From contig ONYG01000013.1 of assembly GCA_900321995.1 (NCBI GenBank), positions 1 through 33,547 of the forward strand: a DNA stretch of 33,547 nucleotides, written 5' to 3'. Under the pieces are notes generated by a model. The model did no database searches. It was not told where the DNA came from and was given only the letters and a program-made list of their open reading frames with translations. Below, piece by piece: positions 31,367-33,547 of the stretch (positions within the stretch are counted from its first letter, which is position 1; every line of letters starts with the position of its first letter). Position numbers and translations under genes: made by a program. Origin of the DNA: an uncultured Methanobrevibacter sp. (lineage in GTDB: Archaea > Methanobacteriota > Methanobacteria > Methanobacteriales > Methanobacteriaceae).

Positions 31367-32572
31367 ATGACATCTGAAATTTTGATTCTAACTCCAAGTG
31401 CAGTTGCTTTAGCGGCTGATAGTGCAGTAACTGTTGGTAATAAAAAAACATATAATGGTGTAAATAAATTATTTATGTTATCAAATAATCCACCTATGGG
31501 GATAATGACTTATAATCTTTCACATTTTTCAAATGTTCCTTTAGAAACTATTATTAAAGAATTTAGATTAGAAATCAAAGAGGAAGAATTAAACACTGTA
31601 GAAGAGTTTAAAGATAAATTTAAAGAATATTTAGAAAAATTAATTAAAGATTCTTTACATTCTTATTCTATTGAAGAGCAATTAGACGATTTTATTAAAC
31701 AGATTAAAATTGAATCACAACATATGGAATTTTCAATATTTGAATCTATTGTTAAAAATGTTATTAATAATGTAAATTTTGATGATTTAACTGATTATTC
31801 AGAGATAATTACAAATACTTTGAACATTAATGAAACTAAATTAAATGAATTGATTCCTAATGAAATTAATGGAAATCAAAGAAAAGACTTTTTAAAAGAT
31901 TTAAAAAAATTTTTTGTATATAACATATATATTGAACCTTTTACAGGTATTGTTATTGCAGGATTTAATAAAGATAGATTGTTTCCATCATACATTGAAT
32001 TCAATATCACTTATCTATTTGATGATAATTTCATTTTAAAAGAGATAAAACATTTGGATATAATAGGGAATTTGGTTCATGTAAGACCTCTTGCTCAAGA
32101 TGATGTAATAAATACATTTCTAACAAGTATTGATAAAGGCACTGAATTTAAATTAACAAAGTATGTTTATAAATTTTATGAGGATTATACTAACAATCTT
32201 AAAGAAGCTATAAATAGCAATTCTCATCTTGATTCTAATGAAAAAACCAAATTTTTAAATGAAATCTCAAAAATTGAGTCTGCAAATAAAAATTTAGGGC
32301 TTTTATTTGAAGAATTTATTAATCAACTAAAAGATGAGCATGCTAATCACTTATTGGATTCAATTTCAGCATTACCTAAAGAGGAGTTAAGTAATTTAGC
32401 GGAATCATTAATAAATATCACATCACTTAAACGAAAAATAGGATCAGATTTAGAAACTGTTGGTGGGCCAGTTGATGTTGCTATTATAACTAAAGGGGAT
32501 GGTTTCATTTGGACAAAGAGAAAACATTATTTTGATGGTAATTTAAATCCACACTTTTTTAAACGAGGTTGA
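31367..32572 (+). CDS. Proteasome beta-like Ntn-hydrolase candidate with large helical insertion
   Basis: This is a 401-residue protein. If the initiator Met is removed, the new N-terminus is Thr, and residues then fall as in the proteasome beta subunit: Thr1, Asp17 (in LAADSAVT) and Lys33 (in NKLFML). The stretch aligns without a gap to the archaeal beta subunit pattern (T1 ... A-x-x-D/E17 ... T21 ... K33-L-F). PMGIMTYNLSHFSNVPLET then resembles the next strand and helix. Residues ~80-345 are mostly charged helices, far longer than in proteasome subunits, and the end (TVGGPVDVAIITKGDGFIWT) returns to strands. It is not a propeptide-type proenzyme. It is monocistronic and outside the structural block, which suggests cargo, possibly host-modifying or defensive. 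The function is not established. Confidence 0.55.
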   Translation: MTSEILILTPSAVALAADSAVTVGNKKTYNGVNKLFMLSNNPPMGIMTYNLSHFSNVPLETIIKEFRLEIKEEELNTVEEFKDKFKEYLEKLIKDSLHSYSIEEQLDDFIKQIKIESQHMEFSIFESIVKNVINNVNFDDLTDYSEIITNTLNINETKLNELIPNEINGNQRKDFLKDLKKFFVYNIYIEPFTGIVIAGFNKDRLFPSYIEFNITYLFDDNFILKEIKHLDIIGNLVHVRPLAQDDVINTFLTSIDKGTEFKLTKYVYKFYEDYTNNLKEAINSNSHLDSNEKTKFLNEISKIESANKNLGLLFEEFINQLKDEHANHLLDSISALPKEELSNLAESLINITSLKRKIGSDLETVGGPVDVAIITKGDGFIWTKRKHYFDGNLNPHFFKRG

Positions 32573-32625
32573 TTCATAAAATTTATTAGTAAATTTAAAT
32601 AAATTATTTGTAAGGAGGAGTATTA

Positions 32626-32919
32626 ATGAAAAGACTATTATTTGCTCGAAACAATATTCTTGTTGAAGAGACTCCACAATTGCCCTTGAATCTTGGTGAA
32701 ATTCAAGCACAAAAAGATCTTAATCAGTTTAAAGAAAATCTAATCAATGCTTTTAATGATGATTCTTTTGTAGATGAAACCACTAGTGAATTAGGGAGTA
32801 TAAATAATAATGATTCTGATAACTGCGATGAATATTATGATTTTTTAGATGAGTTAGAAAAAATTCATGCTAAAGTTGATTCTGGCGACTTAAGTGATTT
32901 TACCGAGTTAAAATTATGA
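32626..32919 (+). CDS. Putative antitoxin partner of the RelE-type toxin
   Basis: This 97-residue protein, preceded by AAGGAGG (32612-32618), overlaps the toxin gene as ATGA. It has a short N-terminal part (LLFARNNILVEETPQLPLNL), a helical middle (AQKDLNQFKENLINAFNDDSF) and a very acidic Ser/Asn-rich C-terminus. Gene order and overlap fit an antitoxin, but I see no clear ribbon-helix-helix, AbrB or Xre DNA-binding motif. It could neutralise the toxin through the acidic tail only. A TATA-like AATTTAAATAAATT sits upstream near 32590-32605. Confidence 0.6.
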   Translation: MKRLLFARNNILVEETPQLPLNLGEIQAQKDLNQFKENLINAFNDDSFVDETTSELGSINNNDSDNCDEYYDFLDELEKIHAKVDSGDLSDFTELKL

Positions 32920-33230
32920 GTAATTATAAAGTACAAGTTGACAATTCTTGTCTAAATTTTCTTAAGGGTTTGGAAAAATATAATAATTCTCTTCATAGTC
33001 AAATTTGTGACACTATTAAAGAAATTTGTTCTAACCCATTTAAAAGCAAATATAAAAAATTGGAAGAAAGTGAAAGAGATTTTAGAGCTCGTTCAGGAAA
33101 TTATCGGATTGTATACTTTGTTAGTAATGGCACTGTTTTTATAACTAAAATTGGGCAGCGAAAAAATGTTTATAAAATGCCTCCTGGTTGCCCTAAATTA
33201 AGTAAGAAAAAATTAATGAGTCTTCATTAG
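32916..33230 (+). CDS. RelE/ParE-family toxin
   Basis: This 104-residue protein shows the family's compact core: N-terminal helices (SCLNFLKGLEKYNNSLHSQI), then YKKLEESERDFRARSGNYRIVYFV (residues 46-69, with basic residues Lys/Arg at 47-48, 54, 57, 59 and 64), then VFITKIGQRKNVYK (74-87). Most RelE relatives have IGHRxxVY; here the His is Gln81. It is likely an mRNA interferase or gyrase poison. The partner gene precedes it with a four-base overlap, completing a type II-like module that could stabilise the provirus. Confidence 0.8.
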   Translation: MSNYKVQVDNSCLNFLKGLEKYNNSLHSQICDTIKEICSNPFKSKYKKLEESERDFRARSGNYRIVYFVSNGTVFITKIGQRKNVYKMPPGCPKLSKKKLMSLH

Positions 33231-33265
33231 TTTTCTTTTTCTCTCCCTTAAATTTTTTTTATACT
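33231..33265 (+). terminator. T-rich terminator after the toxin gene
   Basis: Directly after the RelE-type stop are pyrimidine-rich runs (TTTTCTTTTTCTCTCCC, then TTTTTTTT at 33253-33260). No hairpin is evident. This fits an archaeal T-run terminator for the toxin-antitoxin pair. Confidence 0.45.
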
Positions 33266-33547
33266 ATTTTCTAATGTTAATTCTCTTTTGATTATTTTTG
33301 CTATTACTCCTTTAATTTTTTAGTAAGTTTTATATTTTTTGTTACCTTATATATTATATACTATTTTTAAAGTATGTGTTAAAGGAAGTGTTAACTGCAA
33401 ATAAACATTTTTCATGTGTTCTCCGATATGAATATATTTTCTAAACGTGTTTTTTCAGGGCAATATTTATTAATTAGGAAATTCTTAAATATTAATTAGA
33501 AATTTACTAAAAAGTGTAGAAATATTAAATGCTTTTGCTCATAAATA
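33266..33547. other. Non-coding right end of the window
   Basis: This stretch is A+T-rich with stops in all frames and no ORF of note. It has TATA-like sequence at 33346-33363 (TTATATATTATATACTAT), possibly a promoter for a gene beyond the window. ATTAATTAG occurs twice, at 33469-33477 and 33491-33499, each followed by (G)AAATT. Their 22-base spacing equals about two helical turns, which would fit a repressor operator or integrase arm sites. I cannot tell whether a provirus end lies here. Confidence 0.4.

Overview
This window is an A+T-rich stretch of a tailed-virus genome, almost certainly a provirus or virus of a pseudomurein-walled methanogenic archaeon (Methanobacteriales; Methanobrevibacter or a close relative is most likely). 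The host call rests on a pseudomurein endoisopeptidase with pseudomurein-binding repeats (27264-28367), a transglutaminase-like wall-lytic domain ending in a Cys-rich tail, an adhesin-like beta-helix domain in a tail protein, archaeal TATA-type promoters and T-run terminators. Every gene is on the + strand, mostly with GGAGG-type ribosome-binding sites and ATGA overlaps. No tRNA, rRNA, CRISPR array, integrase, terminase or portal gene is visible; the packaging genes should lie to the left.

Layout. (1) 2-2119: prohead protease (5' cut by the window edge, with a scaffold-like tail) and major capsid protein. (2) 2212-4259: neck and tail-completion proteins. (3) 4267-5838: tail sheath and tail tube, so the particle has a contractile (myovirus) tail. 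(4) 5931-10325: tail assembly chaperone with a +1-frame extension (programmed frameshift) and a 1138-residue tape measure. (5) 10331-15214: baseplate hub, spike, gp25-like wedge and J-like wedge; the hub is split into two genes, the first carrying a transglutaminase-like lytic domain. (6) 15216-21225: large baseplate or fibre proteins, one with a host adhesin-like beta-helix and Ig-like domain. (7) 21242-27084: five fibre or fibre-attachment genes built from shuffled modules (His-x-His collars, pyocin-knob-like domains and a shared tip domain). (8) 27109-28905: lysis cassette with pseudomurein endoisopeptidase, a holin-like protein and two small ORFs. (9) 29035-33230: an accessory region after a strong hairpin terminator. 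It holds a MuF-type minor head protein fused to an HExxH metallopeptidase domain, with a translationally coupled small ORF (a likely polymorphic toxin and immunity pair); a monocistronic proteasome-like Ntn-hydrolase candidate; and a RelE-type toxin with its partner. 33231-33547 is non-coding.

The structural genes form an orderly head-to-tail-to-fibre assembly line followed by lysis. The genes to the right look like cargo carried by the virus. The most unusual items are the MuF-metallopeptidase/immunity pair, the Ntn-hydrolase whose Thr/Asp/Lys spacing matches the proteasome beta subunit exactly, the split lytic hub and the archaeal-virus tail-chaperone frameshift. All family calls were made by reading the sequence; no database search was run.
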